Source of the DNA: Bacteroidota bacterium
Lineage (GTDB): Bacteria; Bacteroidota; Ignavibacteria; UBA10030; UBA8401
Length of the DNA: 64,000 bases
Direction: 5' to 3'
Assembly (NCBI GenBank): GCA_035506275.1
Contig: DATJPT010000019.1
Coordinates: 62,001-126,000 of the forward strand
Within the stretch, counting starts at the first letter, position 1. The number at the start of each line of letters is the position of its first letter. Shown here one piece after another: positions 17,305-25,991 of this stretch. The notes beneath the pieces were generated by a model. That model did not search any database, was not told the origin of the DNA, and worked only from the letters and a program-made list of their open reading frames with translations. The position numbers and the translations under genes are program-made.

Positions 17305-17320
17305 TACGTTGGGGTTTTTT
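17291..17320 (+). terminator. Riboswitch-controlled intrinsic terminator
   Basis: AACCCCGACG (17291-17300) pairs with CGTTGGGGTT (17307-17316), ten pairs including one G-U, closed by a six-base loop and followed by TTTT. Its 5' arm is shared with the antiterminator described for the riboswitch, so the two structures exclude each other. Confidence 0.8.
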
Positions 17321-17383
17321 GTTGTTTGTCGGTGGTTTTAAGCTATGAGTTCTATGTTATAGGCTTTAAACAACGGGGGGGAT

Positions 17384-17752
17384 ATGCAGGATTTCAAGAG
17401 GCTCAAGGTGTGGGACAGGGCGCATCGGCTGACATTAGAGGTTTATTCAGTATCAAAGAGATTTCCAAAAGATGAATTATTCGGATTGACCAGCCAAATT
17501 CGAAGAGCTGCATCATCGGTTGCTGCAAATATTGCTGAAGGAAGCGGCAGAAGATCAAATAGAGAGTTCACGTATTTTCTTGGAATTGCGATCGGCTCTG
17601 TCAGTGAGGTTGAGTATTTTCTTATCTTAGCAAAAGATTTGAACTACGTTGATCAGTTTCAGTACAAAAAAATGGACATCTCAGCGGGCGAAATTAAACG
17701 CATGCTGATTTCCCTTCTCAAAAAAGTCGAACAGGGAAATCGCACAACCTAG
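17384..17752 (+). CDS. Four-helix-bundle protein (23S rRNA intervening-sequence family)
   Basis: 122 residues. The order DFKRLKVWDRAHRLTLEVY, FPKDELFGLTSQIRRAASSV, AANIAEGSGRRSNREFTYFL and a C-terminal helix identifies the small four-helix-bundle family first known from 23S rRNA intervening sequences; its members are structurally related to the Avd accessory proteins of diversity-generating retroelements. Free-standing copies are common and their function is unknown. Here it lies between the SAM riboswitch and metH. TATAGGCTTTAAAC-like (17357-17371) and TATAGCCTAAAAC (17757-17769) repeats flank it, and its AT content is visibly higher than that of metH. This suggests insertion of a mobile cassette into the metH leader. 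Confidence 0.85.
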   Translation: MQDFKRLKVWDRAHRLTLEVYSVSKRFPKDELFGLTSQIRRAASSVAANIAEGSGRRSNREFTYFLGIAIGSVSEVEYFLILAKDLNYVDQFQYKKMDISAGEIKRMLISLLKKVEQGNRTT

Positions 17753-17797
17753 AACGTATAGCCTAAAACTAACTACTTCGGCCTACAATCCTCAACA

Positions 17798-20700
17798 ATG
17801 AAATCCTTCACACAGTTGCTCCAAGAAAAAATCATCGTCTTTGACGGTGCTATGGGAACCAGCATTCAGGCGCAGAACCTGAATGCCGATGATTTCGGCG
17901 GCGAACATCTCAACGGCTGCAACGAATATCTGGTCGTGTCCAAACCTTCCTCGGTCGAAAAAGTGCATTCGGATTTCCTCTCCGCCGGCGTTGACGTCAT
18001 CGAAACCGATACCTTCGGCGGCGCGTCTATCGTCCTTGCGGAGTACGGCCTCCAGGATCGTGCGCATGAATTAAACTGCAAGGCTGCGGCGATTGCTAAA
18101 AAAGTGGCGCAGCAGTTCTCGAGCTCGACCCATCCCCGGTTCGTTGCCGGTTCGATGGGGCCGACAACCAAGCTCCCCTCGCTCGGGCACATCACCTTCA
18201 ACGAGATGAGCAAGGCGTATTATGAACAGGCTTCAGGGCTTGTTGAAGGGGGCGCCGACCTTCTGATCGTCGAGACCTGTCAGGACCTGCTGCAGACCAA
18301 GTCGGCGCTCGCCGCGATCTTCGAATATTTCTCGGACAAAAAGGTCCGCGTTCCCGTCATCGCGTCGATCACGATCGAAACGATGGGGACAATGTTGATG
18401 GGGACAGAAATCGGCGCCGCCCTTGCTGCGCTCGAACCGTTTGACATCGATGTGATCGGCTTGAACTGCGCGACCGGTCCGAAAGAAATGTCCGACAATA
18501 TCCGCTATCTCTGCTCTGCATCGCCGCTTCCCGTTTCATGCATTCCCAACGCCGGCCTTCCCGAAAATATCGGCGGACGCGCTCATTATCATTTGACGCC
18601 GGAAGAATTCGTGCAGTATCTCGGCCATTTCGTCAAGGACCTCGGCGTCAGTGTCGTCGGCGGGTGCTGCGGTACGCGTCCCGAACATCTCAAGCAGCTT
18701 GTTGCCGCGGTCGGAAATCTTTCGCCAAAAAAGCGCTCGGTGGATTTTGTCCCCTCATCGTCGAGTTTGTACATCAGCGCCCCGCTTCACATCGACCCTC
18801 CTCCCGTCATCGTCGGCGAGCGGACGAACGCCAACGGCTCCAAGAAATTCAAAGAGCTGCTCCAGGCCGAAGACTACGATTCGATGGTCAACATGGCAAA
18901 GGAGCAGACCAAAGAAGGGGCGCATGTGCTCGACCTCTGCGTGGCATACGTCGGCCGCGACGAAGTGCGTGACATGAAGGAGGCGGCGTTCCGTTTTAAC
19001 ACGCAGGTGACCCTTCCGATCATGATCGACTCGACCGAAGCCCCGGTCATCGACCAGGCGCTGCAGCTTTTTGCCGGAAAGTGCATCGTTAATTCCATCA
19101 ACATGGAGGACGGCGAGGAGCGGATCAGGAAGATCGTCCCGATGTGCAAAAAATACGGGGCGGCGGTCGTTGCTCTGACGATCGATGAAAAGGGGATGGC
19201 GAAGACCGCCGAGGCAAAGCTCGGCGTCGCAAAGCGAATGCACGAGCTTGCGGTTGGAAAGTTCGGCATGAAACCGACCGATATAATTTTTGACACGCTC
19301 ACGTTCACGCTCGGCAGCGGGGACGAGGAGTTCCGCAAGGCCGGAATCGAAACGATCGAGGGAATACGGCTCATCAAAAAGGAATTTCCCGAGTCAAAAA
19401 CACTTCTCGGCGTCAGCAACATTTCGTTCGGTCTCGCCCCGCATATCAGGCATGTCCTCAACTCCGTTTTTCTTCACTATGCGATCGACGCAGGCCTCGA
19501 TATGGCGATCGTGAACGCGCAGAAGATCATGCCGTTGTTCAAGATCGAAGAGCGGGGGAGGGAGCTTTGCCGTCAACTCGTCTTTGACGAAAGGAAATTC
19601 GAGGGGGATCGGTGCGTTTACGACCCTCTGACCGAGCTGATGGCGTATTATGCGGACAAAAAAGGAGAGTCAAAGAAAGAAAAGAAGCCTCTCGGCTCGA
19701 CCATCGAAGAGATACTAAAGAACCGGATCATTGATGGGGACAAGCAGAGTCTTCAGGCCGACCTGGATGAAGCGCTGAAGCGCTATTCTGCGCTCGACAT
19801 CATCAACACTATTTTGCTCGACGGAATGAAAGTCGTCGGGGACCTTTTCGGGCGCGGTGAGATGCAATTGCCGTTTGTCCTGCAATCCGCGGAAGTGATG
19901 AAGGCCGCGGTCTCGTACCTCGAGCAATTCATGGAGAAATCCGAAAGCACGAGCAAAGGGTCGATGGTGCTTGCGACGGTCAAAGGGGATGTTCACGACA
20001 TCGGCAAAAATCTGGTTGATATCATCCTCACCAACAACGGCTACAAGGTCTACAACCTCGGCATCAAGCAGCCGGTTGAAAATATCATGCGCGCGTACGA
20101 AGACTACAAAGCGGACGCGATCGGCATGAGCGGTCTTTTGGTGAAATCGACGCTCGTGATGAAGGAAAATCTGGAAATGCTGAACGAACGCGGCTTGCGG
20201 CCGCCGATCGTTCTCGGCGGAGCTGCGCTCACGCGCCGCTACGTAGAACAGGATTTGCGCGGATTGTACCGCGGCCTCGTGGTGTATGCAAACGACGCGT
20301 TCGACGGGCTGCATTTCATGGAGCAGCTGAAGACGAAGGGAATTTCGAGTTTTCAACATCGGGAGATACAACCGGCCGAAGATGCTGAAGAAGTGGAAGA
20401 GACATTAACCGGCTCAGAAGCGAAAATTGCATTGGCTTTGAAGGAACAGCCCGTACAAAAAGCCGAGAGAAAAGAAACTGATGGCGGAACGAGATCCTCT
20501 CATCGGTCAAAAGTCTCGAAGAACGTGCCGATCCCCGTTCCTCCATTTTGGGGGACCCGGGTGGCGGAGAATATTCAATTGGAAGCCATTTTTCCTTACA
20601 TCAACGAAGCCGCTCTCATTAAGGGGCAATGGCAGGTCCGCAAAGGGAAAAAGACGGAGGCGGAGTACAAACAATTTCTCGCCGAAAATATCTACCCTGA

Positions 20701-21325
20701 GCTTGAGAGAATAAAACGCCGGTGCTCGCTTGAGAAATTGCTCGACCCAAAAGTGGTCTACGGTTATTTCCCCTGTCAGTCCGACGGCAACGATCTTATC
20801 ATTTACAATGACGATCGAAGATCGGAACGGCTTCGGTTTACCTTCCCGCGGCAGGAAGGGGACAGGTATTTATGTCTGTCCGACTATTTTGCTCCCATCG
20901 ATTCAGATGCGATGGACGTCGTCGCCTTCCACCTTGTGACGATGGGGGCGCGCGCTTCGAAACATTCCGCGCAGCTGTTCGCTTCCAATAATTATAAAGA
21001 GTATCTTTACTTCCACGGATTAAGCGTCGAATCGGCCGAGGCGCTTGCCGAGTTGTGGCACAAGAGGATCCGCGAGGAACTGGGGATCGCCGGCAGCGAT
21101 TCGCCGGATATCAAACGGCTTTTCAGCCAGGGATACCAGGGGTCGCGGTACAGTTTTGGGTACCCGGCGTGCCCGAATCTCGAGGATTCGGCGAAACTGT
21201 TCCAGCTTCTTCAGCCCCAACGCATCGGCGTGAAACTGTCCGAGGAATTCATGATGGAGCCGGAGCAGTCGACCGATGCCATCATCGTCCACCACCCGGA
21301 AGCGAAGTATTTCAACATCAAATAA
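17798..21325 (+). CDS. metH: Cobalamin-dependent methionine synthase
   Basis: 1175 residues, close to E. coli MetH (1227). Domains in order: homocysteine-binding barrel (about 1-315) with zinc ligands Cys224 (GLNCATGP), Cys290 and Cys291 (VVGGCCGTRPEH); methyltetrahydrofolate-binding domain (about 335-620, starting VGERTNANGSKKF); cobalamin cap and binding domains (about 640-860) with the cobalt-ligating histidine His733 in KGDVHDIGKN; a low-complexity linker near 865-915; and the SAM-dependent reactivation domain (to the end, with FGYPACPNLED). It transfers a methyl group from methyltetrahydrofolate to homocysteine. No Shine-Dalgarno sequence is visible before ATG 17798. Expression is probably governed by the upstream SAM-II-type switch, a feedback from SAM, the downstream product. 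Confidence 0.97.
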   Translation: MKSFTQLLQEKIIVFDGAMGTSIQAQNLNADDFGGEHLNGCNEYLVVSKPSSVEKVHSDFLSAGVDVIETDTFGGASIVLAEYGLQDRAHELNCKAAAIAKKVAQQFSSSTHPRFVAGSMGPTTKLPSLGHITFNEMSKAYYEQASGLVEGGADLLIVETCQDLLQTKSALAAIFEYFSDKKVRVPVIASITIETMGTMLMGTEIGAALAALEPFDIDVIGLNCATGPKEMSDNIRYLCSASPLPVSCIPNAGLPENIGGRAHYHLTPEEFVQYLGHFVKDLGVSVVGGCCGTRPEHLKQLVAAVGNLSPKKRSVDFVPSSSSLYISAPLHIDPPPVIVGERTNANGSKKFKELLQAEDYDSMVNMAKEQTKEGAHVLDLCVAYVGRDEVRDMKEAAFRFNTQVTLPIMIDSTEAPVIDQALQLFAGKCIVNSINMEDGEERIRKIVPMCKKYGAAVVALTIDEKGMAKTAEAKLGVAKRMHELAVGKFGMKPTDIIFDTLTFTLGSGDEEFRKAGIETIEGIRLIKKEFPESKTLLGVSNISFGLAPHIRHVLNSVFLHYAIDAGLDMAIVNAQKIMPLFKIEERGRELCRQLVFDERKFEGDRCVYDPLTELMAYYADKKGESKKEKKPLGSTIEEILKNRIIDGDKQSLQADLDEALKRYSALDIINTILLDGMKVVGDLFGRGEMQLPFVLQSAEVMKAAVSYLEQFMEKSESTSKGSMVLATVKGDVHDIGKNLVDIILTNNGYKVYNLGIKQPVENIMRAYEDYKADAIGMSGLLVKSTLVMKENLEMLNERGLRPPIVLGGAALTRRYVEQDLRGLYRGLVVYANDAFDGLHFMEQLKTKGISSFQHREIQPAEDAEEVEETLTGSEAKIALALKEQPVQKAERKETDGGTRSSHRSKVSKNVPIPVPPFWGTRVAENIQLEAIFPYINEAALIKGQWQVRKGKKTEAEYKQFLAENIYPELERIKRRCSLEKLLDPKVVYGYFPCQSDGNDLIIYNDDRRSERLRFTFPRQEGDRYLCLSDYFAPIDSDAMDVVAFHLVTMGARASKHSAQLFASNNYKEYLYFHGLSVESAEALAELWHKRIREELGIAGSDSPDIKRLFSQGYQGSRYSFGYPACPNLEDSAKLFQLLQPQRIGVKLSEEFMMEPEQSTDAIIVHHPEAKYFNIK

Positions 21326-21387
21326 GAAAACGGAATGTTCTTTTTTCATCCGCGCAATGTCCAATCATCAGAAGGAAAATAACGGCA

Positions 21388-22023
21388 ATGGCAAATCTTG
21401 TACTTGTTCGTCACGGCGAATCACAATGGAATCTTGAGAACCGCTTCACCGGCTGGGTCGATGTTCCCCTCTCTGCAAAAGGAGAGAAGGAAGCCCAGGC
21501 TGCCGGAGAGAAACTGAAAGGATACAAGTTCGATGAGGCGTTTTGCTCGGTCCTCCAGAGGGCAAAGCGAACGCTCTCGATCATCATGCAGGTGACCGGG
21601 CATCCTCCGATCCCGACACAGTTCGACCAGGCGCTGAACGAGCGGCACTACGGCGCGCTGCAGGGACTCAACAAAGAAGAGACCGCGAAAAAATACGGCA
21701 AGGAGCAGGTGCACATCTGGCGGCGCAGCTACGATGTTCCCCCTCCGAAAGACAAGACCGAGTTGAATCCGGAAGGGATCAGCGAAAGCCTGAAAGACAC
21801 GGCAGCGCGGACGCTTCCGTACTGGGAGAAAAAAATATTTCCCGAGCTCGTCAAGGGCAAAAGCATCATCGTTGCGGCGCACGGCAACAGCCTTCGCTCC
21901 ATCGTCATGCATCTTGACAACCTGACGAAAGAGCAGGTACTTGAATTGAACATACCGACCGGCGCTCCGTTGTTGTATGTTTTTGACAAGTCGGGTAAGA
22001 TCCTCGAACATCGTTATTTATAG
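21388..22023 (+). CDS. gpmA: 2,3-bisphosphoglycerate-dependent phosphoglycerate mutase
   Basis: 211 residues from ATG 21388; the frame is open upstream through the end of metH, but the family N-terminus is MANLVLVRHGESQWN. The catalytic histidine is His9 in RHGE, with FTGWVDVPLS, NERHYGALQG and the second histidine in AAHGNSLRSI. It interconverts 3- and 2-phosphoglycerate in glycolysis. It is shorter than the 250-residue E. coli enzyme at the C-terminus, which is common in this superphylum. Confidence 0.93.
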   Translation: MANLVLVRHGESQWNLENRFTGWVDVPLSAKGEKEAQAAGEKLKGYKFDEAFCSVLQRAKRTLSIIMQVTGHPPIPTQFDQALNERHYGALQGLNKEETAKKYGKEQVHIWRRSYDVPPPKDKTELNPEGISESLKDTAARTLPYWEKKIFPELVKGKSIIVAAHGNSLRSIVMHLDNLTKEQVLELNIPTGAPLLYVFDKSGKILEHRYL

Positions 22024-22053
22024 CGATGTTGGGCGGAGGGATAGATTTTTTAG

Positions 22054-22461
22054 TTGAAATTTCAGCCGGATTTTACTATACTTTCTGAAAGAGAAAAATT
22101 CGAAAAAGGCGTTGAGTTGTTCAACAGCCGTCGTTTTTTCGAATGCCACGACGTGATCGAAGAAGTATGGATGGAGTGGCGCGGAAGCGATCGAACGTTC
22201 TTTCAAGGGATTATTCATATTGCCGTCGGTTTCTACCATCTCGGCAACGAGAATTTTCGGGGCTCGCGGAGTCAATTCCTGAAGGGAATAGCGAAGCTCG
22301 AACGGTATCAGCCTTCGTACTACGGCGTTGAACTGGAAAATTTTTTGAAACAGACGTCCCGATGCCTTCATTGGGTGATGGAGCGCGAGCAAGGGACGGG
22401 AACAGCGCCGTTCGACGAGAGCTTGATCCCGACGATCCAGTTTGTGAACACTAACAATTGA
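22054..22461 (+). CDS. DUF309-family small protein
   Basis: 135 residues from TTG 22054, with a GGCGGAGGG purine stretch upstream (22032-22040). The sequence FEKGVELFNSRRFFECHDVI, EEVWMEWRGSDRTFFQGIIH and IAVGFYHLGNENFRGSR is the signature of DUF309, a small helical fold with conserved His, Glu and Trp. Function is unknown. Located between gpmA and a ferredoxin gene on the same strand. Confidence 0.8.
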   Translation: MKFQPDFTILSEREKFEKGVELFNSRRFFECHDVIEEVWMEWRGSDRTFFQGIIHIAVGFYHLGNENFRGSRSQFLKGIAKLERYQPSYYGVELENFLKQTSRCLHWVMEREQGTGTAPFDESLIPTIQFVNTNN

Positions 22462-22492
22462 GAAAATATTACGATAAGAAGGAGATGTAGTT

Positions 22493-22831
22493 ATGGCAAC
22501 AATGATCACCGAGGAGTGTATCAACTGCGGCGCTTGCGAACCGGAATGTCCGAACACGGCAATCTACGCGGGCGGGGCTCAATGGGAATTTAAGGGGGCG
22601 ATGCACGATGCATTGTCGAACGATTTTTATTATATCGTTCCGGAGAAATGCACGGAGTGCGTCGGACATTTCGACCAGGAACAATGCGCGGCTGTTTGCC
22701 CGGTTGATTGCTGCGTGCCTGACCCGAATCATGTGGAAACTGAGGATGTGCTGTTCGCGCGCGCAAAGGAGATCCATCCGGAGCGGGCGTTTGCCGACCT
22801 TGCTGCCGCAACATCGCATTTCAGAAAATAA
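22493..22831 (+). CDS. 2[4Fe-4S] ferredoxin (YfhL/FdxN type)
   Basis: 112 residues, with AAGGAG just upstream of ATG 22493. The first cluster motif is CINCGACEPECP; the second is CTECVGHFDQEQCAAVCP, where the longer spacing between the second and third cysteines is typical of Alvin/YfhL-type ferredoxins. The C-terminus extends by about 40 residues. A low-potential electron carrier of the cytoplasm. Its partner is not evident; the neighbours queG and the Rieske protein are iron-sulfur proteins too. A clear terminator follows the gene. Confidence 0.92.
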   Translation: MATMITEECINCGACEPECPNTAIYAGGAQWEFKGAMHDALSNDFYYIVPEKCTECVGHFDQEQCAAVCPVDCCVPDPNHVETEDVLFARAKEIHPERAFADLAAATSHFRK

Positions 22832-22849
22832 TTGCTGTTGAAATTTTTG

Positions 22850-22886
22850 AAGGTCGGTTCATCCATCGGAAGGACCGACCTTTTTT
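22850..22886 (+). terminator. Intrinsic terminator after the ferredoxin gene
   Basis: AAGGTCGGT (22850-22858) pairs with ACCGACCTT (22874-22882), followed by a continued T-run to 22886 and GTTT. It separates the ferredoxin from the MBL-fold gene. Confidence 0.85.
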
Positions 22887-22909
22887 GTTTACGGTAAGGG
22901 CAGCCAACG

Positions 22910-23755
22910 ATGAAGATCGGCGGTTACGAAATTCATTCCATTGAAACCGGACGCTTCGCGCTCGACGGGGGCGCGATGTTCGGCGTGGTGCCGTGGGTCT
23001 TCTGGTCGAAGACTAATCCTCCCGATTCGCGGAACCGCATTACGCTTGCCGCCCGGTGCCTTCTTCTTGTCGGGAACGGGAAGGTCATCCTTGTCGACAA
23101 CGGCAACGGAACAAAATGGTCCGACAAGCTGAAGGATATCTATCGTTTGGACAACTCACAGTTTACCCTCGAACAATCGTTGAAGAAACACGGAGTCGCG
23201 CCGGACGATGTGACGGATGTCGTTCTGACGCATCTCCACTTCGACCATTGCGGCGGAAGCACGACGATCGTCGATGGAACAATTGTTCCTGCGTTCCGCC
23301 GCGCGTCGTATCATGTCCAGCGGGAGCATTTGAACTTGGCGCTCCAGCCGACAGAGAGGGACCGCGGCAGCTTCATGAAGGAAGATTTTGCCGTTTTGCG
23401 CGAAAGGGGATTGCTGAAATTAGTTGACGGAGAAAAAGAATTGTTCCCCGGTGTTCGCGTGATCGTGTGCAACGGGCATACATCGGCCCAGCAGCTGCCC
23501 GTTATTTCCGACGATTCCACAACGCTTCTTTTCTGCTGCGATTTGGTCCCGACCTTATCCCACATCCCGTTCCCGTACATTATGGGATATGACGTCCGCC
23601 CGCTCGCTACGCTGGACGAAAAAAAGAAAATCCTCCCCAAGGCAGAGAAAGAGGGGTGGATCCTTTTTCTCGAACACGATCCGGAGACCGAAGCTGTCAC
23701 GTTGAAACAGGGAGAAAAAGGCCTCGTGGCGGACAAGAAATTATTCCTGGAATAG
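22910..23755 (+). CDS. MBL-fold metallohydrolase
   Basis: 281 residues. The metal-binding motif HLHFDH is at 108-113 (VVLTHLHFDHCGG), with later ligands in CNGHTSAQQ and FCCDLVPTLSHIPF, and LEHDPE near the end. The layout (an N-terminal strand, an R-N-R-I-T-L-A-A-R segment that binds product, then the zinc core) is like the lactonase/quorum-quenching and arylsulfatase-type branch of the metallo-beta-lactamase fold. The substrate is not predictable. It begins 24 bases after the ferredoxin terminator and is followed seven bases later by the Rieske gene. Confidence 0.85.
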   Translation: MKIGGYEIHSIETGRFALDGGAMFGVVPWVFWSKTNPPDSRNRITLAARCLLLVGNGKVILVDNGNGTKWSDKLKDIYRLDNSQFTLEQSLKKHGVAPDDVTDVVLTHLHFDHCGGSTTIVDGTIVPAFRRASYHVQREHLNLALQPTERDRGSFMKEDFAVLRERGLLKLVDGEKELFPGVRVIVCNGHTSAQQLPVISDDSTTLLFCCDLVPTLSHIPFPYIMGYDVRPLATLDEKKKILPKAEKEGWILFLEHDPETEAVTLKQGEKGLVADKKLFLE

Positions 23756-23762
23756 GAGCGTC

Positions 23763-24080
23763 GTGCGGCACTACAAGGTTGCACGGGTTGCGGATTTGAA
23801 AGAGAACCGGGGGTTTCTCGTGCGGGTCGCCGGCGAAGAAATTTCGCTCTTTAAAATTGATGGGGAAATTCTGGCGATCGGCAATGTTTGTCCGCATCAG
23901 CACTTTTCCAAATTGCACGACGGCGAAATAAAAGGATGCACCGTGACCTGTCCGATGCACGGATGGACGTACGACCTGCGCTCGGGCGTATCAACCAACG
24001 GCAGCGGGAGGGTCAAAACGTACAGCATAGAGGTCCGACAAGACGAGGTGTTTCTTCTCCGCGATGGCGACGCTGACTGA
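23763..24080 (+). CDS. Rieske [2Fe-2S] ferredoxin-like protein
   Basis: 105 residues from GTG 23763. The Rieske motifs are Cys43-Pro-His45 (NVCPHQHFSK) and Cys63-Pro-Met-His66 (VTCPMHGWTYDL), followed by the expected G-rich turn. This is the soluble form, like the small subunit of nitrite reductase or dioxygenase ferredoxins; no membrane anchor is present. The last 17 bases overlap the start of queG, so the two are probably co-translated. Confidence 0.88.
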   Translation: MRHYKVARVADLKENRGFLVRVAGEEISLFKIDGEILAIGNVCPHQHFSKLHDGEIKGCTVTCPMHGWTYDLRSGVSTNGSGRVKTYSIEVRQDEVFLLRDGDAD

Positions 24081-24999
24081 ACAGATAAAGGCGAAAGCAA
24101 TGGAGGTCGGCTTCAGCAAAGTCGGGATCGCAAAAGCTGAAGTGTTGACGGAAGAGGGGAAACGCCTGCAGGAATGGCTGCACCGTCGCTACCAGGCCTC
24201 GATGGGATGGATGGAGGAGAATGTCGGGAAACGGGTCGATCCACGGGAGATCGTACCCGGCGCGCGGTCGGTGATCTCGGTGGCGGCAAATTACTATACC
24301 AACATCCAGCACCGGCCACAAGATGATGAAGGAAAAATTTCCCGGTATGCCTGGGGGGATGATTATCATTTTCTTGTCACGGAGAGAATCCGGAAGCTGT
24401 TTGAGTGCATCAAACAAATAGCCCCGGAATCGGAAGGGCGCTATTATGTCGATACCGGCCCGGTGATGGATAAAGTTTGGGCCGAACGGGCCGGGATCGG
24501 ATGGAGGGGGAAGCATACGAACCTCATCACGAAGGATTTCGGTTCGTGGGTCTTTCTCGGCGAGATCATCTCCACGCTGGAGCTTGAGTATGACTCCCCG
24601 ATGGAAGATTTCTGCGGCACGTGCACAGCGTGTCTCGATGCCTGTCCGACAAAAGCCATCGTCGAACCGTATGTTGTCGATTCGAACAAATGCATCTCGT
24701 ATCTGACGATCGAGCACCGCGGAGACATCGATAAAGATCTCACACCGCACTTCGATGGATGGGTCTATGGCTGCGACATTTGCCAGGATGTCTGTCCGTG
24801 GAACAAGTATCAGCAGCCGACGAACGATAAAGAGTTCTTCCCGCGGGAAGGGAACGTTACCCCCTCACTCGGCGTTCTATCATCGTTGACTCAGGAAGAA
24901 TTTTCGAAGAAGTTCAGCAAAAGTCCGGTCAAAAGGACGAAGCGGGAAGGGCTCGTGAGAAACGCGACGATAATTAAAAATGCAAAAAGGAAAATGTAA
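24064..24999 (+). CDS. queG: Epoxyqueuosine reductase
   Basis: 311 residues. The N-terminal region (VGFSKVGIAKAE, YQASMGWMEENVGKRVDP, PGARSVISVAANYY) is diagnostic for QueG. Two [4Fe-4S] clusters are bound by CGTCTACLDACP (Cys184, 187, 190, 194) and by Cys210 and CDICQDVCP (Cys237, 240, 244). It carries out the last step of queuosine synthesis in tRNA, using cobalamin, which fits a genome that also has MetH. Shorter than E. coli QueG, lacking the C-terminal HEAT-like extension. Confidence 0.93.
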   Translation: MATLTEQIKAKAMEVGFSKVGIAKAEVLTEEGKRLQEWLHRRYQASMGWMEENVGKRVDPREIVPGARSVISVAANYYTNIQHRPQDDEGKISRYAWGDDYHFLVTERIRKLFECIKQIAPESEGRYYVDTGPVMDKVWAERAGIGWRGKHTNLITKDFGSWVFLGEIISTLELEYDSPMEDFCGTCTACLDACPTKAIVEPYVVDSNKCISYLTIEHRGDIDKDLTPHFDGWVYGCDICQDVCPWNKYQQPTNDKEFFPREGNVTPSLGVLSSLTQEEFSKKFSKSPVKRTKREGLVRNATIIKNAKRKM

Positions 25000-25043
25000 A
25001 GAGCAAAATAACTTTATCTAACTTAGAGGATTGAAAAAGAAAT

Positions 25044-25991
25044 ATGGCAGATACTCATAAGGTTATTATCATCGGATCGGGACCGGCGGGGCTTACGGCG
25101 GCTGTCTATGCGGGGCGCGCGAATTTGCATCCCATTGTCTTCGAAGGGTTGCAGCCCGGCGGGCAGTTGACGATCACGACGGAAGTTGAGAACTATCCCG
25201 GGTTTCCCAAGGGAGTCATGGGGCCGGAAATGATGGAATTATTCCGCGAGCAGGCGCAGCGCTTCGGGGCGGACACGCAGTTCAAAGAAGTTGTTTCGGT
25301 CGATTTTTCAAAGCGTCCTTTCAAAGTTGTCACGGAGGACAAGGAATTTTTCGGCGAGACGGTGATCGTGGCGACGGGAGCTTCGGCAAAGCTTTTGAAT
25401 ATTCCGTCCGAAGCGGAATATATGGGATACGGCGTCTCGGCGTGCGCGACGTGCGACGGATTTTTCTTCAAAAATCAGGAAGTGTTCGTGGTCGGCGGGG
25501 GAGATACGGCGATGGAAGAGGCAAATTTTCTTACGAAGTTTGCCTCCAAGGTGACCATCGTTCACCGGCGCGATCAGTTCCGCGCATCGAAGATCATGCA
25601 GGACCGTGTATTGAACAATCAGAAGGTCTCCGTTGTATGGAACTCTGTCGTCGATGAGGTGCTCGGCGAACAGGTAAACGGCAAAAAGACGGTGACCGGA
25701 TTGAAGTTGAAAGACGTGGCAACCGGCAAAAGCTCCACGGTGAAGGCGGATGGGCTGTTCATGGCGATCGGACATCAGCCCAACACGAAGATCTTCAAAG
25801 GCATTCTCGATATGGACCAAAAGGAATATCTGAAGGTCCAGCCCGGCTCGACGAAGACAAATATTCCCGGCGTCTTCGCGGCCGGCGATGTCGCCGATTC
25901 GTACTACCGCCAGGCGATCACTGCCGCCGGAAGCGGCTGCATGGCTGCGATCGATGCAGAAAGATTCTTGGAGACCCAAGGGATTCACTGA
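25044..25991 (+). CDS. trxB: Thioredoxin reductase
   Basis: 315 residues. FAD-binding GSGPAGLTAAVYAGRA at the N-terminus, redox-active Cys134-Ala-Thr-Cys137 (SACATCDGFFF), NADPH-binding VVGGGDTAMEEA and the HRRDQFRASKI segment, and a C-terminal FAD motif GVFAAGDVADSYYRQAITAA. It reduces thioredoxin with NADPH in the cytoplasm. The thioredoxin itself is not in the window. Convergent with a doubtful minus-strand frame that overlaps its last seven bases. Confidence 0.95.
   Translation: MADTHKVIIIGSGPAGLTAAVYAGRANLHPIVFEGLQPGGQLTITTEVENYPGFPKGVMGPEMMELFREQAQRFGADTQFKEVVSVDFSKRPFKVVTEDKEFFGETVIVATGASAKLLNIPSEAEYMGYGVSACATCDGFFFKNQEVFVVGGGDTAMEEANFLTKFASKVTIVHRRDQFRASKIMQDRVLNNQKVSVVWNSVVDEVLGEQVNGKKTVTGLKLKDVATGKSSTVKADGLFMAIGHQPNTKIFKGILDMDQKEYLKVQPGSTKTNIPGVFAAGDVADSYYRQAITAAGSGCMAAIDAERFLETQGIH

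Noticed and set aside
17200..17330. T-box, SAM-I or cobalamin riboswitch before metH
   Set aside because: No T-box AGGGTGG-type sequence, no four-way SAM-I core and no B12 box (GCCACTG in a long leader) in the right context; the leader is only about 170 bases to the first gene, and its pseudoknot pattern fits SAM-II instead. The GCCAC here is one arm of P1, not a B12 box.
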